Source: Chelatococcus sp. YT9 (lineage in GTDB: Bacteria > Pseudomonadota > Alphaproteobacteria > Rhizobiales > Beijerinckiaceae). From it: a stretch of 64,000 nt of DNA. The stretch spans positions 1,918,001-1,982,000 of the forward strand of contig NZ_JAHBRW010000001.1 in assembly GCF_018398315.1 (NCBI RefSeq), in the 5' to 3' direction. This document shows, piece after piece, positions 43,205 through 52,929 of the stretch. The notes under the pieces were generated by a model. The model worked only from the letters and a program-made list of their open reading frames with translations. It made no database searches and had not been told where the DNA came from. Each line of letters starts with the position of its first letter. Position 1 is the first letter of the stretch. A program made the translations under genes and the position numbers.

Positions 43205-43290
43205 CAGCTTATGCGCGTCAATCATAAAATACGCGGTTGCATGTAAAAATAAAACTAAATACGGAATAATTTCGTTCTTTATGGTGGCGG
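43205..43290 (-). promoter_or_regulatory. AT-rich promoter region of the sulfate operon
   Basis: The stretch upstream of cysA is markedly AT-rich (for example TTTAGTTTTATTTTTACATG on the minus strand) between GC-rich genes. This is the likely promoter and regulator-binding region, as for CysB-type LysR control, though I cannot point to a defined box. Confidence 0.35.
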
Positions 43291-43303
43291 CCCTTCTCCG
43301 AGC

Positions 43304-44410
43304 CTAGTCACCCATGCGGAAATGCTTGGAGAGCTTCAGGCCCTGTGCCTGGTAGTTGGAGCCGGCACCGGCGCCGTAGAGCACCCGCGGGCGTGCCGCC
43401 ATGCGCTCATAGACCAGCCTGCCCACGATCTGGCCATCCTCGATGATGAAAGGGACATCGTGGGAGCGCACTTCGAGCACCGCCCGCGACCCTGCGCCGC
43501 CGGCACCCGCATGGCCAAAGCCGGGGTCGAAGAAGCCGGCATAGTGAACGCGAAATTCGCCGACCAACGGATCGAAGGGGACCATCTCGGCGGCGTAGTC
43601 CGGCGGCACGTGGACTGCTTCCTTGGAAGCCAGAATGTAGAACTGGCCAGGATCGAGAACCAGCGAGCCTTCGCCATGACCATGGAGCGGCTCCCAGAAA
43701 TCACGCACGGCATAGGCGCCGATCCTGTCGACATCGACGAGGCCGGTGTGGCGCTTAGCGCGATAACCGATAAGCCCGCCCTTGTCGAAGCCCGACAGGT
43801 CGACACTGACGGCCACGCCGTCCTGTATCGACGGCGCGCTTGAGGTCACGACGCTTTCCCGGTGGTGAAGCGCGGTGAGAGCGGCGTCGTCAAGACGGCT
43901 TGCACCCGCCCGAAAGCGGACCTGCGAGAGACGTGCACCGGTGCGGACGAGCACGGGGAACGTGCGCGGCGAAATTTCCGCATAGAGCGGACCTGCATAG
44001 CCTGCATCGATGATGTCGAATTCGCGAGAGCCGTCCACAATCACGCGGGTAAAGACATCAAGGCGTCCGGTGGAGCTTTTTGGATTGGCGGAAGCTGCAA
44101 GTTCCGCGGGCAGGGCAAGGCCCTCCAGGATCTCGGCGATATAGACGCATCCTGTCTCCAGAACGGCGCCCTGCGTCAGATCTATCTCGTGCAGGGCAAC
44201 GTTTTCGAGCCTTTCCTTGACGCGCCTTCCCAAGCCGGGCAGGAAGCTTGCCCGTACGCGAAAGGCCCTGCGCCCGAGGCGAAGGTCAAGACTTGCCGGC
44301 TGCACCTGATCGTCCGCAAATGGAACCGCGGTGGTGATCACGCCAGCCTTTTCCAGCTCCAGGATGGCTTCGGCCGGCTGAATGCCGGGTAGGATCTTAG
44401 GAGCGGGCAT
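43304..44410 (-). CDS. dcd: dCTP deaminase, long alphaproteobacterial form
   Basis: A 368-residue 2'-deoxycytidine 5'-triphosphate deaminase with two dUTPase-like halves, about twice the length of the Escherichia coli enzyme (about 193). DQVQPASLDLRLG and SSTGRLDVFTRVI, then IDAGYAGPLYAEI, mark the first half. The second half keeps VDRIGAYAVRDFWEPL and MVPFDPLVGEFRVHYAGFFDPGFGHAG. It makes dUTP for thymidylate synthesis. The ATG has no clear ribosome site, and a TAG lies in frame five codons upstream. A short ORF with a strong ribosome site overlaps the start (see 44397-44444), suggesting coupled translation. Confidence 0.9.
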   Translation of the reverse strand: MPAPKILPGIQPAEAILELEKAGVITTAVPFADDQVQPASLDLRLGRRAFRVRASFLPGLGRRVKERLENVALHEIDLTQGAVLETGCVYIAEILEGLALPAELAASANPKSSTGRLDVFTRVIVDGSREFDIIDAGYAGPLYAEISPRTFPVLVRTGARLSQVRFRAGASRLDDAALTALHHRESVVTSSAPSIQDGVAVSVDLSGFDKGGLIGYRAKRHTGLVDVDRIGAYAVRDFWEPLHGHGEGSLVLDPGQFYILASKEAVHVPPDYAAEMVPFDPLVGEFRVHYAGFFDPGFGHAGAGGAGSRAVLEVRSHDVPFIIEDGQIVGRLVYERMAARPRVLYGAGAGSNYQAQGLKLSKHFRMGD

Positions 44411-44444
44411 GGGTGTCTCGGCTAAAGGCTTCGTTGCGGTCCAT
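44397..44444 (-). CDS. 15-codon upstream ORF overlapping the dcd start
   Basis: ATG at 44444 is preceded by a near-perfect Shine-Dalgarno (AGGAGGT, eight bases upstream). The frame encodes MDRNEAFSRDTHARS and ends with TAA at 44397-44399, just past the dcd ATG (44410). The ribosome site belongs to this ORF rather than to dcd, so its translation probably delivers ribosomes to dcd. Its peptide resembles nothing known to me. Confidence 0.45.
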   Translation of the reverse strand: MDRNEAFSRDTHARS

Positions 44445-44664
44445 AAAATGACCTCCTGCCCTTAGAGCAAGAGGGCTCGCCCGGCAAAGCAAAATGCGCC
44501 TTTCGTGGAGCGGCTGCGAAGTTGCCGCATTGCAGCGGAGTTCACTTTCACGGGATTGACGCTCGCCCACACACGGGCTTAACCAAGGGCGGGCCATCCC
44601 CATGGGCCCTGTGTTCGGGCGCCGGCTTACCTCTCGAGGCAGCGTCCCAATCGGAGGCGCAGCC

Positions 44665-45057
44665 ATGTACGAAACGGTCACCCGCAACATTCGTGTCGGT
44701 GTCGTGCCGCGCTTTCTGGAGAAGGAATCGTTACCGGCTAAGAAGCGCTTTTTCTGGTCCTACACTATCGAGATTACAAATCTGGGGCAGGAGACGGTGC
44801 AGCTGATGGCGCGACATTGGCATATCACGGATGGTCTGGGCCGCCAGCACGAAGTCCGTGGGGAAGGTGTGGTCGGGGAGAAACCCGTCATCGAACCGGG
44901 TGAGACATTCAGCTATACCAGCGGCTGCCCCTTATCCACGCCGCACGGCACCATGCTCGGCACTTACCAGATGGAAAGCCAGGCGGGTGAGTCCTTCTCC
45001 GTGAACATCCCGCTTTTCCCGCTTGAGAGTCCCTATATCAAACGTGTCATGCACTGA
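44665..45057 (+). CDS. apaG: ApaG protein
   Basis: A 130-residue ApaG, a fibronectin-type III-like fold, with the signature FFWSYTIEITNLGQETVQLMARHWHITDGLG, EVRGEGVVGEKPVIEPGE and FSYTSGCPLSTPHGTMLGTYQM. Its role is uncertain; it has been linked to Co2+/Mg2+ resistance. The ATG at 44665 follows GGAGGCGC. It is divergent from dcd and 89 bases ahead of argE. Confidence 0.93.
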   Translation: MYETVTRNIRVGVVPRFLEKESLPAKKRFFWSYTIEITNLGQETVQLMARHWHITDGLGRQHEVRGEGVVGEKPVIEPGETFSYTSGCPLSTPHGTMLGTYQMESQAGESFSVNIPLFPLESPYIKRVMH

Positions 45058-45146
45058 TACCTGGGCTGTCCATAGCGTCGCGGAATTCGTGTTCCGCCGC
45101 ATGAGCTTCATACCGTGAAACCAGTTACGATGATCGGAAGACGGGA

Positions 45147-46307
45147 ATGACCGGAAGACGTTTGGCTCCGCTGGATCTCTTGGCCGATCTCGTGGCCTTC
45201 GACACCGAGACGCCGAAGTCGAACCTCGCGCTCATCGCCTATGTCGAGGACTATCTCGCAAGCTGGGGGGTACCCTTCGTGCGGCTGCCGAACGCCGACG
45301 GCGACAAGGCCGCGTTATTCGCAACGATCGGGCCTTCGAGCGACGGCGGTGTCGTCCTGTCCGGCCATACGGATGTGGTGCCTGTCGCTGGCCAGACATG
45401 GACAAGCGATCCCTACCGGTTGCGCGTAGAAGAGGGGCGGGCCTATGGACGCGGTGCCGTCGATATGAAGGGCTTCGTCGCGCTGGCGCTTGCCCATGTG
45501 CCGGATTTCATTGCGGCCGATCTCACGCGGCCACTACACCTGTTCCTCTCCTATGACGAGGAGACCACGTGCCTCGGGGTGGTCGACGGCATCAATCGCT
45601 TCGGCATCGATCTCCCCCGGCCAGGCGCCGTGATCGTCGGCGAGCCGACCGACCTCACCATCGCGGACGCTCACAAGAGCGTCGTGACTTTCACCACAAC
45701 CGTGCATGGCAAGGAGGCCCATTCGGCTAAGCCGGAGCTTGGCGCCAGTGCGGTGATGGCAGCTGGCCTCCTCGTGGCCGAGCTCGTGCGGCTGGCGGAT
45801 GTCTATGCCGAGCGTGGGGACGCTTCCGGGCGCTTTGATCCGCCGTGCTCCACCATCCATGTCGGCACTATCGCGGGCGGCACAGCTCGCAACATCATGG
45901 CCAAGGAATGTCATTTCCACTGGGAATTCCGCGGATTGCCCGATCTTGATGGCGGTGAGATTCCGGCCCGGTTCGCAGCCTACGCGGATACGGTGCTTGC
46001 GCGCATGCGCCGCACCGCGCCGGAGGCGTCCATCGAGACCGTCTGCCACGCCGACGTCCCCGGATTGCGGCCGCTCCCAGGTTCGCCGGCGGAAGAGCTC
46101 GTCAAGGCCGTCACGGGGCGCAACAGCACGCTCACTGTGTCCTACGCGACGGAAGCGGGGCGCTTTCAAAATGCTGGTGTGCCGACGGTGGTTTGCGGCC
46201 CGGGTTCCATCAACCGCGCCCACCAGCCCGACGAGTACATCACGTTGGCAGAGCTCGAGGCCGGGGCCGACTTCATGCGCCGGCTCGCGACCAAGCTGAA
46301 GGGCTAA
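45147..46307 (+). CDS. argE: acetylornithine deacetylase (M20 family)
   Basis: A 386-residue M20 metallohydrolase that releases ornithine from N-acetylornithine. Metal and catalytic residues are visible in LSGHTDVVP (H-x-D), RGAVDMKG (Asp), SYDEETTCLG (Glu-Glu) and the late GPGSINRAHQPDEYI (His). The dimerisation domain lies about residues 180-290. The gene runs convergently into hslO. The ArgE assignment over other M20 enzymes rests on overall pattern and length. Confidence 0.85.
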   Translation: MTGRRLAPLDLLADLVAFDTETPKSNLALIAYVEDYLASWGVPFVRLPNADGDKAALFATIGPSSDGGVVLSGHTDVVPVAGQTWTSDPYRLRVEEGRAYGRGAVDMKGFVALALAHVPDFIAADLTRPLHLFLSYDEETTCLGVVDGINRFGIDLPRPGAVIVGEPTDLTIADAHKSVVTFTTTVHGKEAHSAKPELGASAVMAAGLLVAELVRLADVYAERGDASGRFDPPCSTIHVGTIAGGTARNIMAKECHFHWEFRGLPDLDGGEIPARFAAYADTVLARMRRTAPEASIETVCHADVPGLRPLPGSPAEELVKAVTGRNSTLTVSYATEAGRFQNAGVPTVVCGPGSINRAHQPDEYITLAELEAGADFMRRLATKLKG

Positions 46308-46318
46308 GACTGGCGACG

Positions 46319-47308
46319 TCAAGCGGGCTGGTCAGCGAGTTCCGCCGGTTCGATCTCGTAGTGACGCGAGCAGAATTCACAGGTGATGCCGATACGGCCA
46401 TTGTCGCCGACCATATCGTCGCGGTCCTGCTGTGAAAAGCTGCGCAGGGTCGCGAGAATGCGAGGACGCGAACAGCGGCACTCCTCGTGTACCGGCTGGC
46501 CCTCGAAGACCCGCACGCCACGCTCGTGGAACAGCCGCAACAGCAACCGCTCGCTCTGCAACGCCGGATCGATCAATTCGTGATCTTCGGTCGTGTCGGC
46601 GAGAAGCTTGGCTTCCATCCAGCCATCGTCCTCGAACGCCTCGGTGAGCCCCACATCATGCCCATCCGGTGCATCACCGGGATGAAGATCGGCCTGTCGC
46701 TGGCGGTCGGACGAGGAGGGCAGGAACTGCACCATCAGCCCGCCGGCTCGGTAGCGCATGCCTGAGCCTTCCTCGTCGCTGGTGAAGGCTTCGCCGACGG
46801 CGAGCCGCACCCGGGTGGGGATCTGCTCCGACTGGAGGAAATACTGGTGCGCGGCTGCCTCGAGGTCGTCGCCCTCGAGGGCGACCACACCCTGATAGCG
46901 CGACATCTCGGACCCCTGGTCGACGGTGAGTGCAAGATGCCCGTTGCCGAGCAGGTCACCGGTTGCCAGGGTCCCTGTCTCGGCCAGACCTGCTAGACGC
47001 TCGGCGTCGAAACGCGCGCAGGCCCGCAGCCGGTCCGGCGCGTCGAAATCGACGACTAACATGTCGATGACGCCGTCGGTGCGCGTCTGCAACTGAAAGC
47101 GGCCATCGAACTTCAGGGCAGAGCCGAGAAGAGCCGTCAACGCGGTCGCCTCGCCGAGAACGCGAGCCACGGCCGGCGGATAGGCGTGGCGACGCAGAAT
47201 GGTATCGAGCGCCGGGCCGAGCTTGACCACCCGGCCTCGCACGTCGAGACCCTCGACGGCGAAAGGCAGAACCCGGTCATCCGCGGTTTGAGCACTCACA
47301 TCAGCCAT
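46319..47308 (-). CDS. hslO: redox-regulated chaperone Hsp33
   Basis: A 329-residue Hsp33. The C-terminal zinc/redox switch is present: ECRCS (C-x-C) and, about 35 residues later, CEFC (C-x-x-C). Oxidation releases zinc and activates the holdase. The N-terminal domain has a typical LGEATALTALLGSALKFDGRFQLQ. The ATG at 47308 overlaps the argF stop (TAATG), so it is translated with the arginine operon. Convergent with argE, with only 11 bases between. Confidence 0.93.
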   Translation of the reverse strand: MADVSAQTADDRVLPFAVEGLDVRGRVVKLGPALDTILRRHAYPPAVARVLGEATALTALLGSALKFDGRFQLQTRTDGVIDMLVVDFDAPDRLRACARFDAERLAGLAETGTLATGDLLGNGHLALTVDQGSEMSRYQGVVALEGDDLEAAAHQYFLQSEQIPTRVRLAVGEAFTSDEEGSGMRYRAGGLMVQFLPSSSDRQRQADLHPGDAPDGHDVGLTEAFEDDGWMEAKLLADTTEDHELIDPALQSERLLLRLFHERGVRVFEGQPVHEECRCSRPRILATLRSFSQQDRDDMVGDNGRIGITCEFCSRHYEIEPAELADQPA

Positions 47309-48273
47309 TATTGAACGGCTCCCATACACCAGGCCAGGATGCCCTTCTGGGCATGCAGGCGGTTTTCTGCCTCATCGAACACAACGGATTGGGGACCATC
47401 CATGACTTCGTCGGTCACCTCCTCGCCGCGATGGGCGGGAAGGCAATGCATGAAGATGGCGCCTTCGTTGGCTGCAGCCATAAGTTTGGTGTTGACCTGG
47501 TAAGGCTGCAAGAGGTTGTGGCGGAACGTTTCATCCTCATCACCCATCGACACCCAGCAATCGGTGATGATGGCGTCGGCTCCCTTAACCGCAGCGAAGG
47601 GGTCGTCCGTCAGCATGATCTCGGCACCCTCGCGCTTGGCCCGCGCGATGAGATCAGCCCGCGGCGCGAGTTCAGGAGGCGTCGCGATATTAATGCTGAA
47701 ATCGAGCCGGGATGCAGCTTCCACCCACGACGCGAGGACGTTGTTGGCGTCCCCCGTCCAGGCGACGGTGCGCCCCTTGATGGGGCCCTGGTGCTCCTCG
47801 AAGGTCAGGAGGTCGGCCATCACCTGGCATGGATGCGACAGCTTCGTGAGCCCGTTTATGACCGGGACCTCGGCGAATTCGGCGAGCTCCAGCATGGCGT
47901 CGTGATCCAGGATGCGGATCATGATCGCATCGACATAGCGTGACAGCACGCGTGCCGTGTCGGCGATCGTCTCGCCGCGGCCGAGCTGCATTTCCGCGCC
48001 CGTCAGCATCAGAGGCTCGCCGCCAAGCTCACGCATGGCCACGTCGAAGGACACGCGGGTGCGGGTCGACGGCTTGTCGAAAACCATCGCCAGCACCTTC
48101 CCGTCGAGGGGGCGGGTCGTCTGGGGCTGGCCCTTGCGGCGCGCCGCCTTCAGGGACGTGCTCGCCGCGAGAACCCGACGCAGCTGATCTCCGGAAAAGT
48201 CCGCAAGATCGAGAAAATGCCGAGGCGCGGAGCTGGAGATGATCTTTGGTGCATTCGTCGAGGAGGTCGTCAT
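47308..48273 (-). CDS. argF: ornithine carbamoyltransferase
   Basis: A 321-residue carbamoyltransferase. The carbamoyl-phosphate site [21 protein letters not shown], the ornithine-binding DCWVSMGDE and [11 protein letters not shown] are all present. It makes citrulline from ornithine. Its start overlaps the argD stop by four bases, and it is followed by hslO through a TAATG overlap. Confidence 0.95.
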   Translation of the reverse strand: MTTSSTNAPKIISSSAPRHFLDLADFSGDQLRRVLAASTSLKAARRKGQPQTTRPLDGKVLAMVFDKPSTRTRVSFDVAMRELGGEPLMLTGAEMQLGRGETIADTARVLSRYVDAIMIRILDHDAMLELAEFAEVPVINGLTKLSHPCQVMADLLTFEEHQGPIKGRTVAWTGDANNVLASWVEAASRLDFSINIATPPELAPRADLIARAKREGAEIMLTDDPFAAVKGADAIITDCWVSMGDEDETFRHNLLQPYQVNTKLMAAANEGAIFMHCLPAHRGEEVTDEVMDGPQSVVFDEAENRLHAQKGILAWCMGAVQ

Positions 48274-49484
48274 GGCGCCAACTCCGGTTGGCCTGCATCG
48301 GCCTTGGCGTGAGCCTCCGACACAGCCTTGGCGGCGGCTTCGATGCGCGCCAGGGCTTCCGAAATCTCAGCGTCCGTGATCGTCAGGGGCGGGATCAGCC
48401 GAACGACATTGCTGCCTGCCGCCACCACCAACGCTTTCTCCGCGCGGGCCGCATTGACAAAGTCGCCGTTCGGCGGCGTGAGCTTCAGGCCGAGCAGCAG
48501 ACCCTCGCCGCGGATCTCGGTGATGACGTCGGGATAGCGGTCCTTGAGCTCCGCGAGGCGTTGCTTGAACAGCAGGCTCTTGCGGCGTACCTCTTCCAGG
48601 AACCCATCCGCGAGTATGACATCGAGAACGGCATTGCCGACGGCCATCGCGAGCGGATTGCCCCCGAAGGTCGTTCCGTGTGTGCCGGCCGTCATGCCCT
48701 TTCCGGCCTCGGCCGTCGCGAGGCATGCGCCCATGGGAAAGCCGCCGCCGATGCCCTTGGCGACAGCCATGATGTCGGGCGTGACGCCGGACCACTCGTG
48801 GGCAAACAGCTTGCCGGTGCGGCCAACGCCCGTCTGGACCTCGTCCAGGATCAGCAGCAGGCCTTTGTCGTCGCATATCTGGCGCAGACGCTTGAGATCG
48901 GCGGTAGGCACCGACCGAACGCCGCCTTCTCCTTGGATCGGCTCGATCAGGATCGCGGCGGTTTCATCGGTGATCGCCGCCTCGAGGGCCTTGAAATCGC
49001 CAAATGGTACTTGGTCGAAGCCTTCGACCTTCGGGCCGAAGCCCTCCAGATATTTGGCCTGGCCACCGGCGGCGATGGTCGCGAGTGTCCGACCGTGGAA
49101 AGCGCCTTCGAAGGTAATGATGCGGAACCGCTCGGGATGGCCGCTCACCGCGTGATATTTCCGCGCCATCTTGATGGCGCATTCCAGGGCCTCCGCACCG
49201 GAGTTTGTGAAGAAGACCGTGTCGGCGAAGGTCGCGTCGACGAGCCGCTGCGCGAGCCTTTCACCGCCGGGGATGCGATAGAGGTTCGACGTGTGCCAAA
49301 CCTTGGACGCCTGCTCAGTCAAGGCTTCCACGAGATGCGGATGGGCGTGGCCGAGTGCGTTCACGGCGATGCCCGCGCCGAGGTCGAGATATCGTTCGCC
49401 TTGTCGCGTCATCAGCCATACGCCCTCTCCCTTTTCGAATTCGATGTCGGGACGCGCATAAGTCGGCAGCAACGGCGAAATCAC
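48270..49484 (-). CDS. argD: acetylornithine aminotransferase
   Basis: A class-III PLP aminotransferase of about 404 residues. It contains [20 protein letters not shown], the cofactor-binding [21 protein letters not shown] and the PLP lysine in [15 protein letters not shown]. The GTG at 49484 has GGAGG about eight bases upstream and gives the family start ([13 protein letters not shown]); longer frames to ATG 49535 and ATG 49601 have no such site. First gene of the argD-argF-hslO operon. Confidence 0.93.
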   Translation of the reverse strand: MISPLLPTYARPDIEFEKGEGVWLMTRQGERYLDLGAGIAVNALGHAHPHLVEALTEQASKVWHTSNLYRIPGGERLAQRLVDATFADTVFFTNSGAEALECAIKMARKYHAVSGHPERFRIITFEGAFHGRTLATIAAGGQAKYLEGFGPKVEGFDQVPFGDFKALEAAITDETAAILIEPIQGEGGVRSVPTADLKRLRQICDDKGLLLILDEVQTGVGRTGKLFAHEWSGVTPDIMAVAKGIGGGFPMGACLATAEAGKGMTAGTHGTTFGGNPLAMAVGNAVLDVILADGFLEEVRRKSLLFKQRLAELKDRYPDVITEIRGEGLLLGLKLTPPNGDFVNAARAEKALVVAAGSNVVRLIPPLTITDAEISEALARIEAAAKAVSEAHAKADAGQPELAP

Positions 49485-49982
49485 GATTTCAACCTCCGCA
49501 AGAGGAAAGTTTCCAAAAGAACCATGGGCAGACATCACCGATATCGGGCCCGTGTCTCGGAAAATCAAAGTGCCGCCCACGGAGGGGCGGCACTCCATCA
49601 ATTCTAAAGGTCATGTTTTCCATGTCAATTCAAAGACTGTGATACCTCTCATCAACGTCCGAGCCGCCGCGGACGGGCTGGCCGGATCGGATGGGAAAGG
49701 ATCTCTGCGCGCCACCTGCAGGATTTGATATGTGCCGGAACCGAAGACGCTTTTCCCCTTGACTCTCGGACGAGGTTCTTGGGGAAAACGGCGGGTGTGG
49801 CAGGGGGACTCTTGCCCCCGAGTCGGGGCATATTGTAGTTTCGCCTTCAACGACTACGACATCTCGTGTAGCGGAACTTATCATTCGCGTTCGTTGTCAC
49901 CATGCAACGGGGTTGGGCTCGTGTGGAGCTGGCCGCGAAAGATAAGGGATTCCATGCACTGCAACTGCTGACGGAGAAGGCG
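49485..49982. promoter_or_regulatory. argD-gcrA divergent region with a GANTC cluster
   Basis: This gap holds both promoters. GANTC sites lie at 49761-49765, 49807-49811, 49820-49824 and 49948-49952. Two of them form an inverted repeat GACTC...GAGTC across 49807-49824, flanked by a G/C-rich hairpin. Four sites in about 190 bases are more than the one per 256 expected by chance, and such sites are methylated by CcrM and read by GcrA. Confidence 0.5.
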
Positions 49983-50522
49983 ATGACCGACCCGAGCCAA
50001 TCTTGGAGCGATGAGCGTGTAGAGCTCTTGCGCAAGCTCTGGTCTGATGGCCTCAGCGCCAGTCAGATCGCCGCCGAACTCGGCGGTATCACCCGCAATG
50101 CGGTGATCGGCAAGGTGCACCGCCTCGGCCTGTCAGGCCGCGCCAAGAGCACCGCCAATTCCGCTCCCCGTCCCCGCAAACCGGCCCGGCAGCCGGGTGC
50201 TGCCGCGCCGGCTCCCGCCGCTTCCGCGCCAGGCCCCGTGCGCACTAGTGCCGCGCTGGCTCCTCAGCCCGTCGCCGAAGCGGCTCCCGTGCTCGTTCGC
50301 CTGCCTCAGCCCCGCGAGGAAGTGGTGATCCCTATGTCTGAGAGGGTCACCATCATGGAACTCCGTGAATCCATGTGCCGGTGGCCCATGGGTGATCCAA
50401 CGACGCCGGAATTCCGCTTCTGCGGCGCCCGGTCCGAGCTGGGTATGCCCTATTGCTCGCACCATTCGCGCATTGCCTATCAGCCCGTCGCCGATCGCAG
50501 GCGGGATCGTAAGCGGGCCTGA
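49983..50522 (+). CDS. gcrA: cell-cycle regulator GcrA
   Basis: A 179-residue GcrA. The N-terminal DNA-binding domain reads WSDERVELLRKLWSDGLSASQIAAELGGITRNAVIGKVHRLGL; a Pro/Ala-rich linker (about 60-120) leads to the C-terminal sigma70-binding part with CRWPMGDP...FRFCGA..ELGMPYCSHHSRIAY. GcrA activates transcription at CcrM-methylated promoters in alphaproteobacteria. The ATG at 49983 follows GGAG; the frame back to 49902 has no family sequence. Confidence 0.93.
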   Translation: MTDPSQSWSDERVELLRKLWSDGLSASQIAAELGGITRNAVIGKVHRLGLSGRAKSTANSAPRPRKPARQPGAAAPAPAASAPGPVRTSAALAPQPVAEAAPVLVRLPQPREEVVIPMSERVTIMELRESMCRWPMGDPTTPEFRFCGARSELGMPYCSHHSRIAYQPVADRRRDRKRA

Positions 50523-50573
50523 GGTCTTCGGCTGCCCGGTGACGCGGATAGCTGGCAAACATTCGAGCCCTTG

Positions 50574-50606
50574 AAAGGCCGCTGCGATGTGATCGCGGCG
50601 GCCTTT
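50574..50606. terminator. bidirectional terminator between gcrA and phoB
   Basis: AAAGGCCGC and GCGGCCTTT arms flank an inner GCGAT/ATCGC pair, giving a long hairpin followed by T-rich bases on both strands. It separates the convergent ends of gcrA and the phosphate operon. Confidence 0.75.
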
Positions 50607-50638
50607 CTCATTGGGTCGACAGGTATCGATCCGCCAGT

Positions 50639-51340
50639 TCAGCCAGCCTTCGCGAAGGTCTCGTCAAAGGAATAGCCGGCGCCACGCACCGTGCGGATCG
50701 GATCAGGTCGGCGCATGCGGTTGATCGCCTTGCGGAGGCGCCCGACATGCACGTCGACGGTCCGCTCGTCGATGTAGACGTCGTGGCCCCACACCCGGTC
50801 GAGCAACTGCTCCCGGGTGAAGACACGGCCCGGGCTCTGCATCAGGAACTCGAGCAGCTTGAATTCCGTCGGCCCGAGATGGAGCTCCCGGCCGCCGCGC
50901 TTGACCCGGTGGGTCTCGCGATCGAGTTCGATATCGCCGGCAATGAGTTGCGCCGCAACCTGACCCGGCTTGGCGCGCCGCAGCAGGGCCCGCACGCGCG
51001 CCAGGAGTTCCGGCACGGAGAAGGGCTTGACGATATAGTCGTCGGCGCCGGTCGCGAGACCACGCACACGCTCGGTCTCCTCGCCGCGCGCCGTCAACAT
51101 GATGATCGGCAGCCGCTCGGTCTCCTCGCGCGCGCGGATGCGGCGGCACAGCTCGATGCCGGAGAGCCCTGGCAGCATCCAGTCCAGCAATACGAGGTCC
51201 GGCACCGCTTCGCGCAGCCGTATCTCCGCTTCGTCGCCACGGGCGACGCTGTCGACTGTATAGCCCTCGGCCTCGAGGTTATAACGGAGGAGCAGCGTGA
51301 GCGGCTCCTCATCCTCGACGATCAGAATACGTGGTCCCAT
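50639..51340 (-). CDS. phoB: phosphate response regulator PhoB
   Basis: A 233-residue OmpR-family regulator. The receiver domain has the acidic pair IVEDEEPL, the phosphorylated aspartate in LVLLDWMLPG and a conserved lysine in YIVKPF; the C-terminal winged helix is EFKLLEFLMQSPGRVFTREQLLDRVWGHDVYIDERTVDVHVGRLRKAI. It is the last gene of the operon that starts with phoR. Confidence 0.96.
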   Translation of the reverse strand: MGPRILIVEDEEPLTLLLRYNLEAEGYTVDSVARGDEAEIRLREAVPDLVLLDWMLPGLSGIELCRRIRAREETERLPIIMLTARGEETERVRGLATGADDYIVKPFSVPELLARVRALLRRAKPGQVAAQLIAGDIELDRETHRVKRGGRELHLGPTEFKLLEFLMQSPGRVFTREQLLDRVWGHDVYIDERTVDVHVGRLRKAINRMRRPDPIRTVRGAGYSFDETFAKAG

Positions 51341-51397
51341 CGAAAGTCCTATGGTTCCACTGTTGTCCTGGCCCCCCGGTTCACAGGATCAGTGGGA

Positions 51398-52117
51398 TCA
51401 GTTGCTAGGATCGGTTGGCGCCTTGGTGAAGCTGGAGGTATCCCCCTTCGGGCGGTCGGCAGCCAATGTGACGCCTGTCGCCAGATAATGGACCGTCTCG
51501 GCGATGTTGGTGGTGTGATCGCCGATACGCTCGATGTTCTTGGCGAGGAACAGAAGGTGCGTGCAGAACGTGATGTTGCGCGGATCTTCCATCATATAGG
51601 TGAGCAACTCGCGGAAGATCGACGTGTACAGCGCATCGATGCGATCATCGCGCTGCCAAACGTCAAGGGCTTGCGCGTCATCTCGCTGCACATAGGCATC
51701 GAGCACGTCCTTGAGCTGCTCCTGCACGAGATCGCTCATGTGTTGTACGCCGATCACGAGCTTCTGAGGCTGTGTTTCGCCGCTGATGGCGACGACACGT
51801 TTGCTCGTGTTCTTGGCAAGGTCCCCGATGCGCTCGAGATCGGCGGCCACGCGAATGACCGAGATCAGTTCGCGCAGGTCGACCGCCATGGGCTGGCGTC
51901 GCGCGATGGTGAGCACGGCGAGTTCTTCGATGTCACGCTGCAACCCGTCGAGGCGGGCATCAGCGGAGATGACGGACTGGGCGAGAGTGCTGTCGCGCTT
52001 GACCAGCGCCAGCGTGGAGTCCGTGAGCATCTTCTCGGCGACGCCCCCCATCTCGACGATCCGGGTCCGCAGTTCGTCGAGATCCTCGTCGAAGGATGAG
52101 ACGATATGTTCAGGCAT
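51398..52117 (-). CDS. phoU: phosphate signalling protein PhoU
   Basis: A PhoU protein of about 239 residues made of two three-helix repeats. It keeps the metal-binding helices DLERIGDLAKN and NIERIGDHTTNIAE. PhoU links the Pst transporter to PhoR and keeps the kinase off when phosphate is plentiful. The ATG at 52117 (MPEHIVSSFDEDL) follows GAGG; an upstream ATG at 52144 is possible. Confidence 0.95.
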   Translation of the reverse strand: MPEHIVSSFDEDLDELRTRIVEMGGVAEKMLTDSTLALVKRDSTLAQSVISADARLDGLQRDIEELAVLTIARRQPMAVDLRELISVIRVAADLERIGDLAKNTSKRVVAISGETQPQKLVIGVQHMSDLVQEQLKDVLDAYVQRDDAQALDVWQRDDRIDALYTSIFRELLTYMMEDPRNITFCTHLLFLAKNIERIGDHTTNIAETVHYLATGVTLAADRPKGDTSSFTKAPTDPSN

Positions 52118-52149
52118 TGCCTCAGGTCCCCTAGCTTTGGCCATCAGGA

Positions 52150-52929
52150 TCAGCCAAACCGGCCGGTGATGTAGTCCTGCGTACGCTTGTCTTGCGGTGC
52201 GGTGAAGATCTTCGAGGTATCGTCGAACTCGATGAGGTCGCCGAGATACATGAAGGCCGTATACTGAGAGACGCGCGCCGCCTGCTGCATGCTGTGCGTC
52301 ACGATGGCGATAGTATAGTCGCGCTTGAGCTCGTCGATCAGCTCCTCAATCTTGGCCGTCGAGATCGGATCGAGCGCAGAGCACGGCTCGTCGAGCAGGA
52401 TGACTTCCGGCTTCACCGCGACGGTGCGGGCGATGCACAGGCGCTGCTGCTGGCCGCCGGATAGGCTGAGCCCGCTGGCGTCGAGCTTATCCTTCACCTC
52501 TTCCCAAAGCGCGGCCCGGCGGAGCGCCGATTCCACGCGGTCGTTGAGCTCGCTCTTGGGGAGGTTCTCGTAGAGGCGCACCCCGAAGGCGATATTGTCA
52601 TAGATCGACATCGGAAACGGCGTAGGCTTCTGGAAGACCATGCCCACCTTGGCGCGCAGGAGGTTCAGATCCTGCTTGGGCGAGAGGACATTCTCGCCGT
52701 CCAGAAGCACTTCGCCCTCGGCACGCTGTTTCGGATAGAGGTCGTACATCCGGTTCAGGACGCGCAGCAGTGTTGACTTGCCGCAGCCGGACGGGCCGAT
52801 GAACGCGGTGACGATGTTCTCGTAGAGGGGCAGGTTGATGCCCTTCAGCGCAAGCGAGTCACCATAAAAGAACTTGAGGTTCTTGACCGAGACCTTCTCG
52901 GATTGGGGCTTTTCCGTAGCAGTGGTCAT
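52150..52929 (-). CDS. pstB: phosphate ABC transporter ATPase PstB
   Basis: A 259-residue ATPase with Walker [46 protein letters not shown] and an H-loop at [14 protein letters not shown]. PstB-specific segments are NRMYDLYP and a C-terminal [18 protein letters not shown]. Its start overlaps the pstA stop by four bases. Confidence 0.96.
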   Translation of the reverse strand: MTTATEKPQSEKVSVKNLKFFYGDSLALKGINLPLYENIVTAFIGPSGCGKSTLLRVLNRMYDLYPKQRAEGEVLLDGENVLSPKQDLNLLRAKVGMVFQKPTPFPMSIYDNIAFGVRLYENLPKSELNDRVESALRRAALWEEVKDKLDASGLSLSGGQQQRLCIARTVAVKPEVILLDEPCSALDPISTAKIEELIDELKRDYTIAIVTHSMQQAARVSQYTAFMYLGDLIEFDDTSKIFTAPQDKRTQDYITGRFG

